Assembly (NCBI GenBank): GCA_028622995.1 | Contig: JAJQJQ010000002.1 | Span: 2,666,001-2,730,000 of the forward strand | Direction of reading: 5' to 3' | From: Panagrolaimus kolymaensis | Lineage: Eukaryota > Nematoda > Chromadorea > Rhabditida > Panagrolaimidae | Length of the DNA stretch: 64,000 bases | Shown: piece by piece, positions 25,274 to 38,113 of the stretch | Layout of the letters: every line of letters begins with the position of its first letter | How positions within the stretch are numbered: the first letter of the stretch is position 1 | Program-made: the position numbers and the translations under genes | The notes under the pieces: generated by a model | What the model saw: the letters and a program-made list of their open reading frames with translations, nothing else | Databases searched by the model: none | What the model was told of the DNA's origin: nothing

Positions 25274-28200
25274 TTTTTTAGATTAGTTAAAACCCAAAAT
25301 AACCTAAAAATAGTGGGAATTATTTTTTAAAAGTGAAAAATCAAAAAATATATGAACGGACGATAACCTTTTTTTGTCTAGTTTAAGGAACTTAAAAGAA
25401 GGTGGCGACAATGGACAAAAAAATAATGGGTGCAGCAAAGATTGAAATAAAAATAAGCGCACAAGAAGAAAATAATATTTTTAAATTAAATTTTTAAGCA
25501 AAAGTTTTTTTGCATTTTTCATAAAAAAAATTTAGAAAATGAAAACATATTTTTTCACCTGTATTAGATTCCTTATACAAGGTATAAAGTGTAAGTGATG
25601 GTTGGTAAAGGAGAAACGATATTGTAGTATTAAGTGTTTCTCAGAATGACAAACGAATAAAAAAGCTTTGAGGTTTGATTTAAAAAAAATTTAAAAACTT
25701 AAAGAACTTGAAAAATGATTCAAAAAATATTGTAAATTTTTTTAGGAATAAAAAAACAATAAAATTCCAAAAAAAATTATTATCGAAACACTAACAGACA
25801 ATGACGGAAGGCAGTAACAAAGAAAGATTTCATTGTGAAACGATAATTACATTAAAGGGAGTGTCCCAAACGATGTGAAAACCCTTATAGCGGGTGTTCC
25901 TAGCCCGAAAGTTTTTCTTCACTGTCTCAAAGTCTTACAAAGTTTTACAAAGTTTTTTCAAAAGCTTACGAAATTTTCTCAAAATTCTACAAAAAGCTAC
26001 AAAAATTTGAAGCACTTTGTAAGCTTTTGAGACAATGAAACTTTCGGGCTAGGAACATCCGTCGTAGTAAAAAAGTTAACATCGTCTGGGACACTCCCTT
26101 TAAACCACGCATATAACTTTTTTTGCCGTCCTCCTCTCAAAAAGACTACATAAAAAGTCAAAAAAATAGAAGATGAATTTTTGTTCAATTTTTTTTTCGG
26201 TGACACCACGGAAAAGAAAACAGAGGATTGTAGCTGATTGGCAATTGGTAAGCCCTTTAATGGCTGGTGGCGATAAGCGGATCATAAAACAACTAAAGAA
26301 GGGAAACAACAAAATAAAAAAAAAGTCGAAATCCTATTTTGGTTTTTGAAGGGAAAAAATGAAAGTGAGACTTTTTGTGACGACAAAAAGTGTAGAAAAC
26401 GAAGGAAGAAAATTACGGCAAAAAAAGTGTGAGAGAGATTTGTCGTCGTCGTTGGGTCTTTTCTCTTCACATTTAAGTGCTTCTTAAAAACAAAACAAAA
26501 AAGTTAAAGCAAAAGAATGAGAAGGAAAAAAAGATGGTTTCTTCCTTACTTGAAGAAGCAGCAACCCTAGTGACATAAAAAAAAAAAACAGTGTCACTAA
26601 AAAAATAAAGCAAGCGACTTTGTGCTAATCAGAAAAATGCAAATGAGTAGAAAAAACTAAAAAAAAGAAAGGCTTTAAACGCTTCCTTTTTTAAAAAAAA
26701 TTGTTAGTGAAAAGAAAAGCGTTTACACACTTTTTATTTTTAGAGATACGCTTTAATGAAAAAAGTGATATCGTTCAAAATACGAAACAATAAAATCGAT
26801 GTGTAAATTATATGAAATTAAAACAAATTTCTGCTAGTTAATAGGATCCAACGGCATATGGTAAACACTATAATATTTTTTCTTTCATTATTATAACTTT
26901 AAAAAAATCGGGGCAAAGCAGCAGCACACATATGCTTCTGATATTTCTTGACAAAGTAAAAATAAATGTATGAATAATAAATGTAAGAAAGAAAAATCAA
27001 TTAAATTTAATTTTTGGTGGTTCAAAGAAATCACAAAAAACCCAACAAAAAAAAGCCACCCCCCATAAAAAAATGAACAAAAAATGTGTCCATCTTATTT
27101 ATTTGAAACCGGTCATTCATGGAAGTTAAAGTACCGAATTAAAGAAATATTTTTTTAAAACAAAACAAAATTTCTTTATAAAAAAATTTAAAAATAAAAA
27201 GAGTGAGTTATATTTTTTTATATAAATAAAAATAAATAAAAAACTCAAATCTCCCGAGAGAGTCATCTCGCTGTTATTTTTTTTCGATGAAACGGTTTTT
27301 TTGTTTTTCCCATTCAAATAAAAAAAACAACAAAAATTCCATCAACTTTGAAATTGGCCTATTAAAATACCCTTGAGATGAAGCGAGGGAAGAAAAAATG
27401 AAGAAGATCAAGTCGAAAGATAACAAAGAGAAATAAAAAGCATACATAAACTTATCTCCACAAAACAAAAAAACAGCAGAACTATTAAAAGCTTCCTTTT
27501 AAACACTTCTATTTTAAGTTTTTTAAATCGCTGGTTATGTTTGTGCTTGCTTCAAAGATTTAAGAGCTGTAAAATTTTAAACATGTTTTTTTAAAAGGCT
27601 TTTTTGATTAAAATCGATCGTATTCCAAATGTGAGGCGGAAGAAGGAGAAGAAGCATGAAAAGAAAGCAATGACGTCTTTTAAAACTTTTGATTATTTTT
27701 TTGATCAAAAACAGAGAGCTTAAAGCAGCAACAGCGGGGGAAAAAGGAAAGCAAAGAAAGAAAAGCGGCGACAAAACAATGAAATACATATGTTTAAAAA
27801 ATTTGGTGAAAAAAATAAAAGCTTTTTTTAGGCCAACAACGACGCCAGAAAAGAAATCATGATTTTTTTATGGTTCAAATGATAGCAGCCTTTTTTTATA
27901 TCTACGACAATAAAATTATTTTAATTCCGGCATTAGCTTAAAAAAAATTAAGAAAGTAAAAGTTTTAAAATTTTTAATTAAAAAAGTTAACTATTTTATT
28001 TTTGTAAAAGCTGTCGACAGCTGCAAACATGTTTTAAAATTTTTATCGTGTCTATTATGATTCATCAAATAAACTGAAAAGCATATGTAGTTTATTTCAT
28101 AAATTTCTCAACATCTTCATGGCTGAAGATGCAACAACAAAAAACACTACTTTTGTCGTTTTTCGGTTATAACATTGTAGCAAATTAAAAGATTCTTATG

Positions 28201-29862
28201 GCATAGTATATAAGTACCTCCATTTTCTTCCCAAATTTACTTTAGTTACTTTAAACCTTTTTTTGGGATTAACCTATGGCTAATTTCCTATCATTAATTT
28301 TTAAAAATAACATTACCACGAAAAGTTAGCTTTATATTTTTCACAATAGTTTTTAGGCGAAGATAAATTTTTATTTTAATAAAGTATAAAGGCTTCAAAA
28401 AAATAAAAGAAACATTCAATATTCATACTTTTTTTTTATCCTTGTCATAATCTCTTTTTTGCCTTCGCTAACTGAAACCAACTAAAGGTCTAAATCTCCT
28501 CCGGTAAAGGGGCTTTTAAGTTTCCATGCAACGAAGTTGTGAGGGGAGAGATTTTTTTTTTCAAAATCTAAAATTATGCAAATAGCCTTTTATTTTGTTG
28601 GTTGGTGGTGGCAATCATTAAGTCACAAGCTTCAAATCCTTAGGATTAATTCCAAAGGCTTTTTTTCTTTATTTCTATTTAAAGGCGTCATTGCGCGTAA
28701 ATCCTTAAAGTGTGAAACACAAATGAGAGTCACAACGTCGGCGGGGAAAAAAGACTAACTAAGGTCAAAATCGCTGTTATTTTATTTTTTTAACTCCAAA
28801 ATAACAACAACAAGAGAAAAAAGACAAGAGTCTCAAAAAAGTTAAGGAATGAAGAGTGTCAAAGATGCTTTTCACATCCGGAATGGGATATAAGAACTAG
28901 AAGAAGAAAAAAAATGGAAGGAATAAAAAAAGTTGTGATGCACTTTCTTCTTATTTTTTTAAAGAAGTGTCCTCTCAAGAAGTATATCTATCTACTCTAC
29001 CCTATACTTCACTTTTTAACTATGACAGTTGCAAAACAGAAGAAGAAAAAAAGTTTCAAAATTTGCAGCCTTTTTTGGCAGCCAACTGCGCATTTTGTTT
29101 TTGATTGCAACAAAAAAATGCCTTAAGGAAGAATGAGTAAATTTTAAAACATGTTGTTTTACTATTAAAAAATGGAAAATGCGTTGGCGGACAAGAGAAA
29201 AAAGAAGTTTAAAACATTAAAATTACAGTATCAAAAACTTTTTTTGACATAGGAATGAAAATTAAATGATGTCAATAATAAAAGAGAAAGGGGAGAAACT
29301 ATCTTCCCACAAGGTTTAAAAAAAATGACTGCCATCTTACTCATGACTTATAACGTTGATATGATGTACTTTTAAAACAATACATAGTCTCTCAATCCTT
29401 TTTTAACTTTACAAATTTTCTCCTTCAATAAAACCCTCGAAAAATGTTAACAATAATAATAATTTATTTAAAAAACAATTTTTTTTAAATGGCAAAAAAA
29501 AATATAGCAATAGAAAAAAGAAATAAGTGAGTCGAACTGAGTCTATTAATTTTTAAAGAGAAATTTCATCTTTTTTATTCTGTGCTACTGCTCTTGTCGC
29601 TGTTGTTGTTGCTGAACTCATTAAAGCTTTAGTTGAGTGAGAGAGGAAAAAATAATATATGTATTCAATGGAGAAGTAGCGATGTCGTCGATGGCAATGG
29701 TGAAGCAAATTTTGTGTCAACTTTTTGAATACTTTCACCAATATTAAGCTTTTTAGTTGTCTAAAAAAAGTTTCTAAAATTTTGTATTAAAATAATGGAA
29801 TACAAATAAAATAAAGGTTTTTTTTAAAAATAATATGCTTTTAACAAAGTGTATGACTTTAT
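25274..29862. other. 4.6-kb non-coding spacer
   Basis: This AT-rich stretch lies upstream of the calcium sensor and downstream of the IQ/AAA gene. It contains the TTAA-flanked inverted-repeat element (25856-26099). The other open frames are homopolymer-rich and have no family resemblance. I see nothing else. Confidence 0.55.
25856..26099. mobile_element. 244-bp non-autonomous DNA transposon (MITE), TTAA target site
   Basis: Terminal inverted repeats start AGGGAGTGTCCCA and share a second block, TGTTCCTAGCCCGAAAGTTT (25899-25918, mirrored at 26037-26056), followed by TGTCTCAAA and GCTTAC. TTAA lies on both sides (25852-25855 and 26100-26103). TTAA duplications are typical of piggyBac-type insertions; a TA duplication with ends starting AAGGGAG is also possible. 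The centre (CAAAGTTTTACAAAG repeats) is non-coding and there is no transposase. Confidence 0.85.
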
Positions 29863-31965
29863 TTAACCACGCAAAAAATAATAATTGTTCTCGAACTTTT
29901 AAATATACAAATGTGTATTGCATTTGCAATCATAAAAACTTACTCTCGATAATTCCAATAAACGTTTTGGAGTTCGAAGAAGCCGTTTCTCATTCATTCG
30001 ATGACTCAACGTATCTGCTAGCAAACCTAAAAAATCATATTCATGCATTATTTTGTTTTATAAAAGACCATACTGAATCGATCAATTCCAATTGGATTTT
30101 TTAAAGTTACAATATAATCAAATTCATTTAATATTTCTTGATTTAAATCTGCAGTTTTTGAAAGACCAATAATTTGAGCGTTTGAATGTTTCAACGAATG
30201 AAATAATTTTAAAATTAAAGCCTAAAATACATATATTCTTCAATATATCAATAAAAATCAAATCACTCACTCGTATTGGAGTTTTCCCTTGTTTGTTTCC
30301 TGAAAACATTTCAAGTTTATCAAATTCAACCATTGAATATTTATCCATTTTGACAAACTAAATTTTTGTTTAGTAATTAATTAATTCGTTTATCAGAGAA
30401 TTTACTTGATTAATTATTTCAATCATTCGCTTTCTTCGAGTAAATTTCCGAGTGAGTACTTTTTTACTGATTCGAATTCGAGGTGCTAAACATTTTTGAG
30501 CCATCGCATTTGACCATGCAGACTTACCTGATCCTGATTCGCCAACGAATAAAATGTTTTTTCGTGGTATTTTAAATTTAGGCCAAGCAGATAAAGCTTA
30601 AAATTCAAAAAAATTATTTTTGGTAAATGAATTAAAATTTACTATGAGGGATGATTACTGTAGCATAAAGAAAATTTCTTAAATCAACATGACTTGTTTT
30701 TCCCTTAGTTTTTATAAAAACTTGATTGGAAATTAAATCATCAAATTTCGTTGTTAAATTTGTTAAAGGTTGCAACTTCAAAGCTTCGGCTAAAATCAAT
30801 TCACTGAAATAATGCTCCGTTAATTCATCAACTTTTCGAAGTTCCGATGCTGATGGTGGATCAATCAAAGTTAAAGGATCTGTTGTGAAAAAGTTATCTT
30901 TCAAAAATGCTTCCAATTGTGCCAAATTTGTTGGAGCTTCTGGGAGAGTTTCATCAGCAAAAAATCTTTGCTCTGGTTTTAAATCTTTCAAATATTTTGT
31001 TGTTTGATGTTTTTGAGTTGAATGAAGTAAAGTTTCGATATTGAGGCCAAGCCGAAAATTTTCAGCATCTCTCAAAGCTCGAACTCGTTTACGCGTGAGA
31101 TAACCTCGAGTAATAGCTTGAATTTTGATTATGGCTTTCAAAGGATCCGATTGTTTGGTGGAAGTTTGTAAATCGAGAGCTTTTTGTCGAACATCAACAA
31201 GATGAAAAAAGCGTGAAAGAGCTTGATACACTGAATAAAAAGGAATGGGATATAAAGAATTATGAATGAGATAGATTACTTCGTTCAGCATTTTGAATAA
31301 TTATGCACGCTTCATCCATGTCAATTACGGTAGCATCAAGCTAAAATGAGGTCGCTTAAAAATATTTTATATCGTTCCGAAAATCAAAACTAACATCAAC
31401 GTCTCCAACGATATCCAAATCCGAAGCAACTGTTTGAGCACGTTGAAGTTCATTTCTAAATATAATTTGCAAATTCAAAGCCGCTTCATCTTCTTGCCTT
31501 TTTTCATGCAAGTACATTCTATTTGGATGTAAAAATTGATTTGAAAGAATCAGCTTCATCTCTTGCTAAATTTAATATGAGCGATACTCTTAATTTTTTA
31601 CTGGTGAACGAACCTTTGCAATTCCTTCTTTTGCGATAATCGAATCCCAAAGTTTTAAGTTAGCATCGGTAACTTTTAAAACAGATTTTATAAAAAATTC
31701 GCTATAAATCGACAAAGTTGATAACAAAAATACCAAAGATTCACGTGATTTTTCAATAAAATAAAGCTCATCTGCAAGATTTATGACTTTAGTAAACAAT
31801 GAAAATTGTGTGACTTGAATATTTGGTGGTTGTTTTGGCTGCAAAATCGCAAAGTTAATAATTTTTATAAATACATAAATTTAAAAATACCATTGAAACT
31901 TTTGAATCATCAATTTCAGCTAAAATCGTAAGAGCATCCAGCAATTTTTCCTTGCATTTAGACAT
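29863..31965 (-). CDS. divergent IQ-motif and AAA-domain protein (IQCA1/DRC11-like)
   Basis: Ten exons (31891-31965, 31602-31838, 31395-31565, 31280-31340, 30643-31230, 30406-30596, 30271-30357, 30074-30221, 29944-30026, 29863-29895) splice in frame to about 557 residues. The helical N-terminal half ends in an IQ motif (IKIQAITRGYLTRKRV). After a linker comes an AAA-like segment with an intact Walker A (GESGSGKS). A changed Walker B follows (FVKMDKYS, Asp-Lys instead of Asp-Glu), then IIGLSKTADLN and the DYIVTLKNP.GIDRFS region that mirrors the end of the IQCA1 AAA core. IQCA1/DRC11 is a nexin-dynein regulatory complex subunit of motile cilia; human IQCA1 is about 820 residues, so this is short and strongly diverged. 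The last exon and stop (TAA at 29865-29863, overlapping an AATAAA) are the least certain part. Exon 6 uses an AAG acceptor. Confidence 0.65.
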
Positions 31966-32422
31966 TTTATTATAAAATCAATTCTAAAGGAAAAATTATT
32001 AAAATGAAAGCTTGAAGCAAAGTTGTAAATATAAAAGCTTGAGTGAAAAAAATCTTTACGCTTGATTTATTATAGGCTAAAAATTATTTATGTTAACCAC
32101 TGAATGTTTACATGGCTTCAACTTTATGAGGAAAAAATATTAAAAATGCGTTAGAATTTGTTACTAAAAATTACAGAATTTTTGGGTTCAAACCATTTAA
32201 TTATCTTGCAGCGATGGAGCTTGCAGTATCAGTTGATTTTAGGTTAAAAAAATGCTTTTTCTTCAACAACTTATTTTGCATACTTTTTGTTTCTGTTGTT
32301 CACTTCATTTCCTCGACATTTATTTTTTATGGTTGCTTTCATTGCATTAACGTATGTTGCATTTTTTTATTTATTTTATTAACGTTTAATTTACACACAT
32401 TATTTTTCAGACATTATTAACC
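31966..32422. promoter_or_regulatory. shared upstream region of the divergent IQ/AAA and IDH3-gamma genes
   Basis: The two start codons point away from each other 457 bp apart, so this interval should hold both promoters. On the plus side TTTTTCAG (32403-32410) lies 12 nt before the IDH start and could be a trans-splice acceptor or 5'-UTR intron end. No core promoter motif can be named. Confidence 0.45.
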
Positions 32423-33786
32423 ATGCTTCTCCATCGCGGTGTTCGACTTTGCTTTGTTCCAAGCCGTTATAAACATGTTCAAGCCACAGAAGATATGCTA
32501 CGTTTCCGTTCCAAAGTTATTCAAAGCAGCAATGTAAAAAAATTTTTATTGACTTTTCATTTATTAATAATAAATCTTTTTTAGGCACATCTTGCTCGCT
32601 ATGGTGGTCGTCAAACTGTTACTGCATTACCGGGAGATGGAATTGGTCCAGAAATGTTCGAACACATTAAAAAGATCTTCACTTTTGTTCGTGTTCCAGT
32701 TGACTTTGAAATGGTTCATGTTGGCGACAGTGAAACAGATTTAGAAAATGCAATTGTTTCTGTTAAACGCAATGGTGTTGCTCTTAAAGTTAATTACCAT
32801 TACCGTTGATTCTATTAATGCTTAATTTTACAGGGTAATATTGAAACAAAGCTTGGTGATCCGTCTATCAAATCTCGTAACATGGAAATTCGTCGCCGCT
32901 TGGATCTTTATGCTAACGTCATTCATGCTATCAATATTCCTACAATTCCAACACGGCATATTGATATTGATATAGTTATGATTCGTGAAAATACTGAAGG
33001 TGAATATAGTGGCTTAGAACATGAAAGCGTCAAGGGCGTTGTTGAAAGCTTGAAGGTAGCTTACATATATTTTTTTGTTCAAATTTAACTAAAGATTATT
33101 TTAGATTGTCACCAAAGTAAAGATGGAACGTATTGCTCGTTATGCATTTGATTATGCAATGCGTTATGATCGAAAGAATGTTACGGCTATTCACAAAGCC
33201 AATATTCAAAAGCTTGGAGATGGTTTGTTCCTCAAAGTTACTTCTGATATTGCTCGCAAAGAATATCCTGAAATCAAGTTTACTGCTATGATCGTCGACA
33301 ATGCTTCGGTTGGTTTTTTGCTTTCTCTTTTAATTAACTCGTTTATTTTTTCAGATGCAACTTGTCAATCGTCCTCAACAATTTTCTGGTGGAATCATGC
33401 TTATGCCGAATCTTTATGGTAACATTATTTCAAACATTGCTTGTGGATTAGTTGGTGGCCCTGGTCTTACTTCTGGAATGAATTTTGGTGAACATTATGC
33501 CGTCTTCGAAACAGCAACTCGTAACACTGGGACTTTTATTACTGGCAAAGATATCGCTAATCCAACTGCTTTTATTCGCGCTTCCTGTGATATGCTTCGT
33601 TATCTCGGATACAATGAATATTCTGATTTGCTTTGTGATGCTCTTTATGAAACTCTTACTATTCAACGTGTTCATACGAAAGATATTGGAGGAAATGCCA
33701 AAGCTTCTGAACTTGTTACAACGATGCTTGAAAATGTCGAGAAAATTCTTCAAACCAACAATTTCCATCCTCGTTCTCATATTTGA
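32423..33786 (+). CDS. idhg-1: NAD-dependent isocitrate dehydrogenase, gamma (regulatory) subunit
   Basis: Five exons (32423-32533, 32585-32788, 32834-33055, 33105-33308, 33355-33786) give 390 residues (human IDH3G: 393). This is a mitochondrial TCA-cycle subunit that pairs with a catalytic alpha subunit and responds to citrate/ADP. The first 40 residues are Arg-rich without acidic stretches, like a matrix presequence. [11 protein letters not shown], the [13 protein letters not shown] loop, [16 protein letters not shown] and [11 protein letters not shown] are visible. Asn instead of the catalytic Asp in YGNI marks it as regulatory, and [10 protein letters not shown] is the gamma signature. 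Nematodes may have more than one gamma gene, so the symbol suffix is a guess. An AATAAA lies at 33895-33900. Confidence 0.94.
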
Positions 33787-34175
33787 TCAATGAATGGATG
33801 AATCACTGATGATGGATTAGCAATTATTTTTCTTTCTTTTGTATTTCGTCTTTTATGTTGATTTTATTTTTGCTTCGATTAAACTTAGAAATGAAATAAA
33901 TGATTTTTTTAAATGTATTCTTATTCTCTCTTTTATTTTAATTCACCGATATATTGTTGTAAAAAAGTCATTTATTTACTAATTTCTTTTTGCAAATTTT
34001 TATAAAAGAAATTACATCTTTACTCAGCTTAAATCCAAATTGAAACCCTTTATTTCCCACCAAAATATTATAAATAACATTAAGATTACTCCCATAAAAA
34101 ACAATAAAAAAAATTTACATTCAATGCTATACCAAAACCTTCGGCAGTCTCATGTCTAACGAAAACGTTTACAAA
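33787..34175. other. 3'-to-3' spacer with poly(A) signals on both strands
   Basis: This 389-bp stretch lies between convergent genes. AATAAA at 33895-33900 serves the plus-strand isocitrate dehydrogenase. TTTATT at 34049-34054 is AATAAA on the minus strand for the AIG1-like gene. Confidence 0.6.
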
Positions 34176-35051
34176 TTAATCTTGTTTGGACGAAGAAGAA
34201 GGCGTAATTGTTGTTGTAGTAGTAGGAGAAGCATGAGGAGCACGGCCCCAAAGCATGGTATTAAAACCATCACCAATTAAATACAAGAACCATAGCATGA
34301 TTCCACCGAATGCGAGAAAAGCAAAGATAAGTTCACTGCTGAGATGATTGAAAACGGGATAAAGCCAATAACCTTGTGTAAATCTGACGGTAAAAATGCT
34401 AAAACCTCGAAATGAATAGTGAATGGAAAAAAAAAGAAGGAGACTTACATGGTGAGATAAAAAGCATAAAGGCTCAAAACTACGATGGATCCTGTTTTCT
34501 TTGATGGAGCATGATGGCAAGTTAAAAGAGTATCGATCATAAGGAAGACAATGGGAGCGGTATGAGTTACATGATTATGCCATTGAGGAATCATGCCAAT
34601 AGCCCATTTAGGAACGACAAATTCTGGATTAGCCGCGTATAAACCCCAGAATAAAAGTGATGTGGCCTAGAAAAAATAATTAGTTTTAGTTGTTTCAAAC
34701 CAAAAATAGTAATTGATAATTTTTAAAATTTACCATTCCGACAGGAAAAGCTGATGTAGCATACATGAAATCACAAATTTTATGTAATTTTGTCAATCTC
34801 CAATAACTTGGAACATGAACATGTTTGTACTCTTCCTGATGCTTTGCTTCTTCTCTCCAATCGAATAATGCACATGCAAAACAAATGGTCGAATAAACTG
34901 TTTGTAAAACAAAATTCAACATTGTAAGCATTATCAACTTTGACCACCATGTTGTCATCCCAATTCTAGGCATGTAATTAAAATCATAAAAGAGTGAACC
35001 AGACCATACTGCAAAAATTATGCCGTAAATAAGGGCACGAAAAAATCCCAT
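34176..35051 (-). CDS. AIG1/ADTRP-family membrane hydrolase, copy 1
   Basis: Three exons (34734-35051, 34449-34666, 34176-34398) give 252 residues with about six membrane segments. The family comprises integral-membrane threonine hydrolases that cleave fatty-acid esters of hydroxy fatty acids. The catalytic Thr sits at residue 43 (MLTMLNFVLQ), the same number as in human AIG1. The conserved His is in NHVTHT (H141). SAFPVGM, LLFWGLY, PKW, GYWLYPVF and LYLIGD also match the family. The tail after about residue 230 is Thr/Ser-rich. A paralogous gene follows on the same strand 2.1 kb upstream, so this is a tandem pair that has diverged considerably. Confidence 0.9.
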
Positions 35052-37162
35052 ATCTAAAAAGAAGGTTTTTATTTTGCAAAATTTATGAAAACAACAAATA
35101 TCGACAAAAAAGTGGAGAAAAATAACAACATTACGGAACGTAAAACGTGAGTGAATTTGAGAGAGAAAAAAGGATGAAAATTTTAATCTTTTGGAAAAAA
35201 AACAGAGTTATCAACGTTGCAATGAAAAACGTGTATTAAAAAAGTTTATCAGCAGGCAAAACCGCTAATTGTTGTATTTCCATTGTTTTTTTTATGGTTG
35301 TTCAAAAGGTGTTTCATCAATAATTTTTTATAGTCTTTTTTTATGGGGTTTTTTGATGCTGATTGCTCCTTTTTTTGTTCACTAAAATTACTCTCCAATG
35401 CGAATAGAAAATGAAGAAAATACTCAACATACAAGAAAATGCATTCAGTTAATCTTTTTGATACTTTTTAAAATTAAAATTTCGGCTTATTGAGCAAGTA
35501 TTTTAAAAATCGGCTTTAAAAAAGATAAAGATTTTGACAAAAATACATAGTACATATTTCCATTTGAATCGATTTTTTTAATCTTTGCAACTACTAGCTT
35601 TGATTCAAAAATACATATGCAAACTGTCGTTTATCACCCACACGAATAAGGTTTAGAAGTTCGAGTATTTAAATAATAATAATTAATTAAAACCAAACAA
35701 ATTTCTGTCAAGATCAAAAAATTTTAATGGAAATATGCAAAGTAAATACTCACTTTTTCCTCAAAGTGTAAAAAAATAAAAATGGGTCAATTTTCAAAGC
35801 ACTAAAAAATAGCATTAAAAATGCCATTCGTTTATCCGTCACAATTTAATAGGTTTATGAAGAAAAAAATGAAAATATTAAACTCAATACTATTTGCATT
35901 TAAAAATAGCTTGCTTCACTGAAGCCACTTGACGTGACGATGTTCGTTGCCAAGTGGTCCATACAATACAACACTAACCAACAACAAAACATGTACAACA
36001 AGCAGAAATACAAGAGAAAGGAAAAATGGTTTTTTCATAGAAGAAATCGATGATAAGTCGAAGAAATGCTTGTTGGTGGAAATATAAAACTAATTGCATT
36101 TAACACGCCTCTCTAGTTTTATTTTTGCAGAAGAAAGGGTTCCAAAGAAATGAAGACCAAAATGCAAAAATCTTCTAGCTAAATTAAGATTATCCAAATC
36201 CATTCAAAGCTTTATTATTAGTAAAATTTATAGCTTGGAATGCTTGATGAAAAAAAAAACAGACGTGTAAAACTTAAAGACTTATGAAAACATAAATATG
36301 AAAAAAGTGAGCAATTTATGAATTCAAAAAATGGCGAAGAGCTAACGATGGCATATAAGCATTTCATTTTTTTTTTAGCTTTTAAAGGAGCGGCAATGCG
36401 CTTCGTCGTCGTTCAAATAAAGCTTGTGGTTTTCTAAACAGCAGAGGGTCGTGTGACAACAAAGTAGAGGAAGAAGAGAAGGGTAGAGAGGAATGAGAAG
36501 ACAAGTAAGTCACCAATGAAAACAAAAAAATGCAAAAAGGAAGGAAACGAAAGCGCAGAGTTGCAAAAAAAAAAATAACAACAACAAACTTTTGTGTCGA
36601 CATTGATCGTTTTATTTTTTCATTTTATTAAATGACCTTGGAATAAATATTGTTGACCGAGGTGGCTTTTTTAAGGAAAAAAATAAATTTTGATCTTTAA
36701 AACCTTTAAATATTTGAAAGTAATTTGTCAGTAAAAAGAAAAATAACGACAACGCCTGTTTTTCTTCTTTGCAGCTTTTTTGAGGAGTTTTGCTTTTGAA
36801 CCTTTGAGAAAAAAAGGTTGTGTTTTTGATGATGTCAGAGCTATGAAATTAACACCTGCTTTTTACCATCGTTAATAGTCATCATTCGATTTTCAACTTG
36901 TTGACAATCTTAAAATATATTTTTTTGTGTAGGCGCTTATAAACTTTAAACACATTGCATTAATTTGCTTCTAACTTCATGTACATATTCTACCGAAATA
37001 AAGATAGTATCCTTGTGATTGTATGATGAGCATTAAAATGTAAATATGAAGTAAGCAATATGTCTCACATAGTTTCCAATCATTTGCAAAATCTCTTAAA
37101 AATAAATATTTATTATTACTTTAATTAATTAAATAAATAAAATTCAACAAGAAATACATAAT
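35052..37162. other. 2.1-kb spacer between the two AIG1-like genes
   Basis: AT-rich and without a recognisable gene. TTTATT at 37109-37114 is an AATAAA on the minus strand, 49 nt after the stop of the upstream AIG1-like copy. Confidence 0.5.
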
Positions 37163-38113
37163 TTAGTTTTTCTTCTTTCGAGCTTTGGGAACAGGACGAG
37201 CAATTGGTCCATTTATAGCATTGATCCCATAACCGATCATGAAGTTAATGAAGAGAACACCGATGCAAGCAGCATAGAAACCAATACGATTGAGAAGATC
37301 AAGCTGAGCTAAGATGGGATAGCCCCATTTTCCAGTGTAGAAATAAATGAAATGAATGCTAAAATATTAAAATAAAGAAAATATTGGAAAGAAAAGTAAA
37401 AAACATACTCGACGAGGTAGAAAGCAATAAAAACAACAATGGCTTTGAGAGCTGAGACGATTCGTGGTTGAGGATGACGCCATGCAACGAAATCAACGAT
37501 CATAGCAACAAGAGGTACGGTATGCTAGAAAAATAAGACATCATTAATAACATTAAAATCAACAAACATACGAGAGCATGATTATACCATGTAACAGAAA
37601 GCATAAGTTTGGCTTCATCGGTGAGCAAGAAGTCAGGATCTAGAAACACATGATATAAATGTTGTTAAGAGACTTTATAGATATTACCTAAGTAAACTAA
37701 GCCCCAGAAGAGAATAACAACTGACTGAAAAATGCATATTTAGATTTACTGAATAGCAAAATGAAATGATGACATACCACGGCAACAGGAAAAACGACGG
37801 CAGTAGCACAGAAATGAAAAGCACGTTGAAATGCACTATTAGGAAGTCCACGAGAAGTAGTCGTAAAAGCAACATAGGAACCAGCACAATGATACACGAA
37901 TTGAATAATCTGAAAAATTTGATACATTAAAAATATAATAAAAAATTCAAAACATACCAAATTAACAAAAGTTAACCACACAAATTTACTGTAAAAATTG
38001 CCAGGAATTGGGAGAATATCATTGAATTCTTCGGTTCTTCCATAATCAAAGTAGATGGTGTAAGCGTAGAAGAGAGCATAGGCAGCATTGACGATAAATG
38101 GAAATTCTCGCAT
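37163..38113 (-). CDS. AIG1/ADTRP-family membrane hydrolase, copy 2
   Basis: Six exons (37958-38113, 37778-37909, 37688-37724, 37572-37639, 37409-37524, 37163-37358) give 234 residues. The predicted catalytic Thr is T48 (WLTFVNLIIQ) and the His is H132 (YNHALHT). VVFPVAV, ILFWGLVYL and GKWGYPIL align with copy 1 and with human AIG1. The C-terminus is basic (PVPKARKKKN), which resembles a KKxx-type ER retention signal. Exon 3 is only 37 nt. The start is placed at the first ATG after an acceptor (CATTTTAG) 12 nt upstream; a further upstream ATG at 38235 is in an incompatible context. Sequence identity to copy 1 is low outside the motifs, so the duplication is old. Confidence 0.88.
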
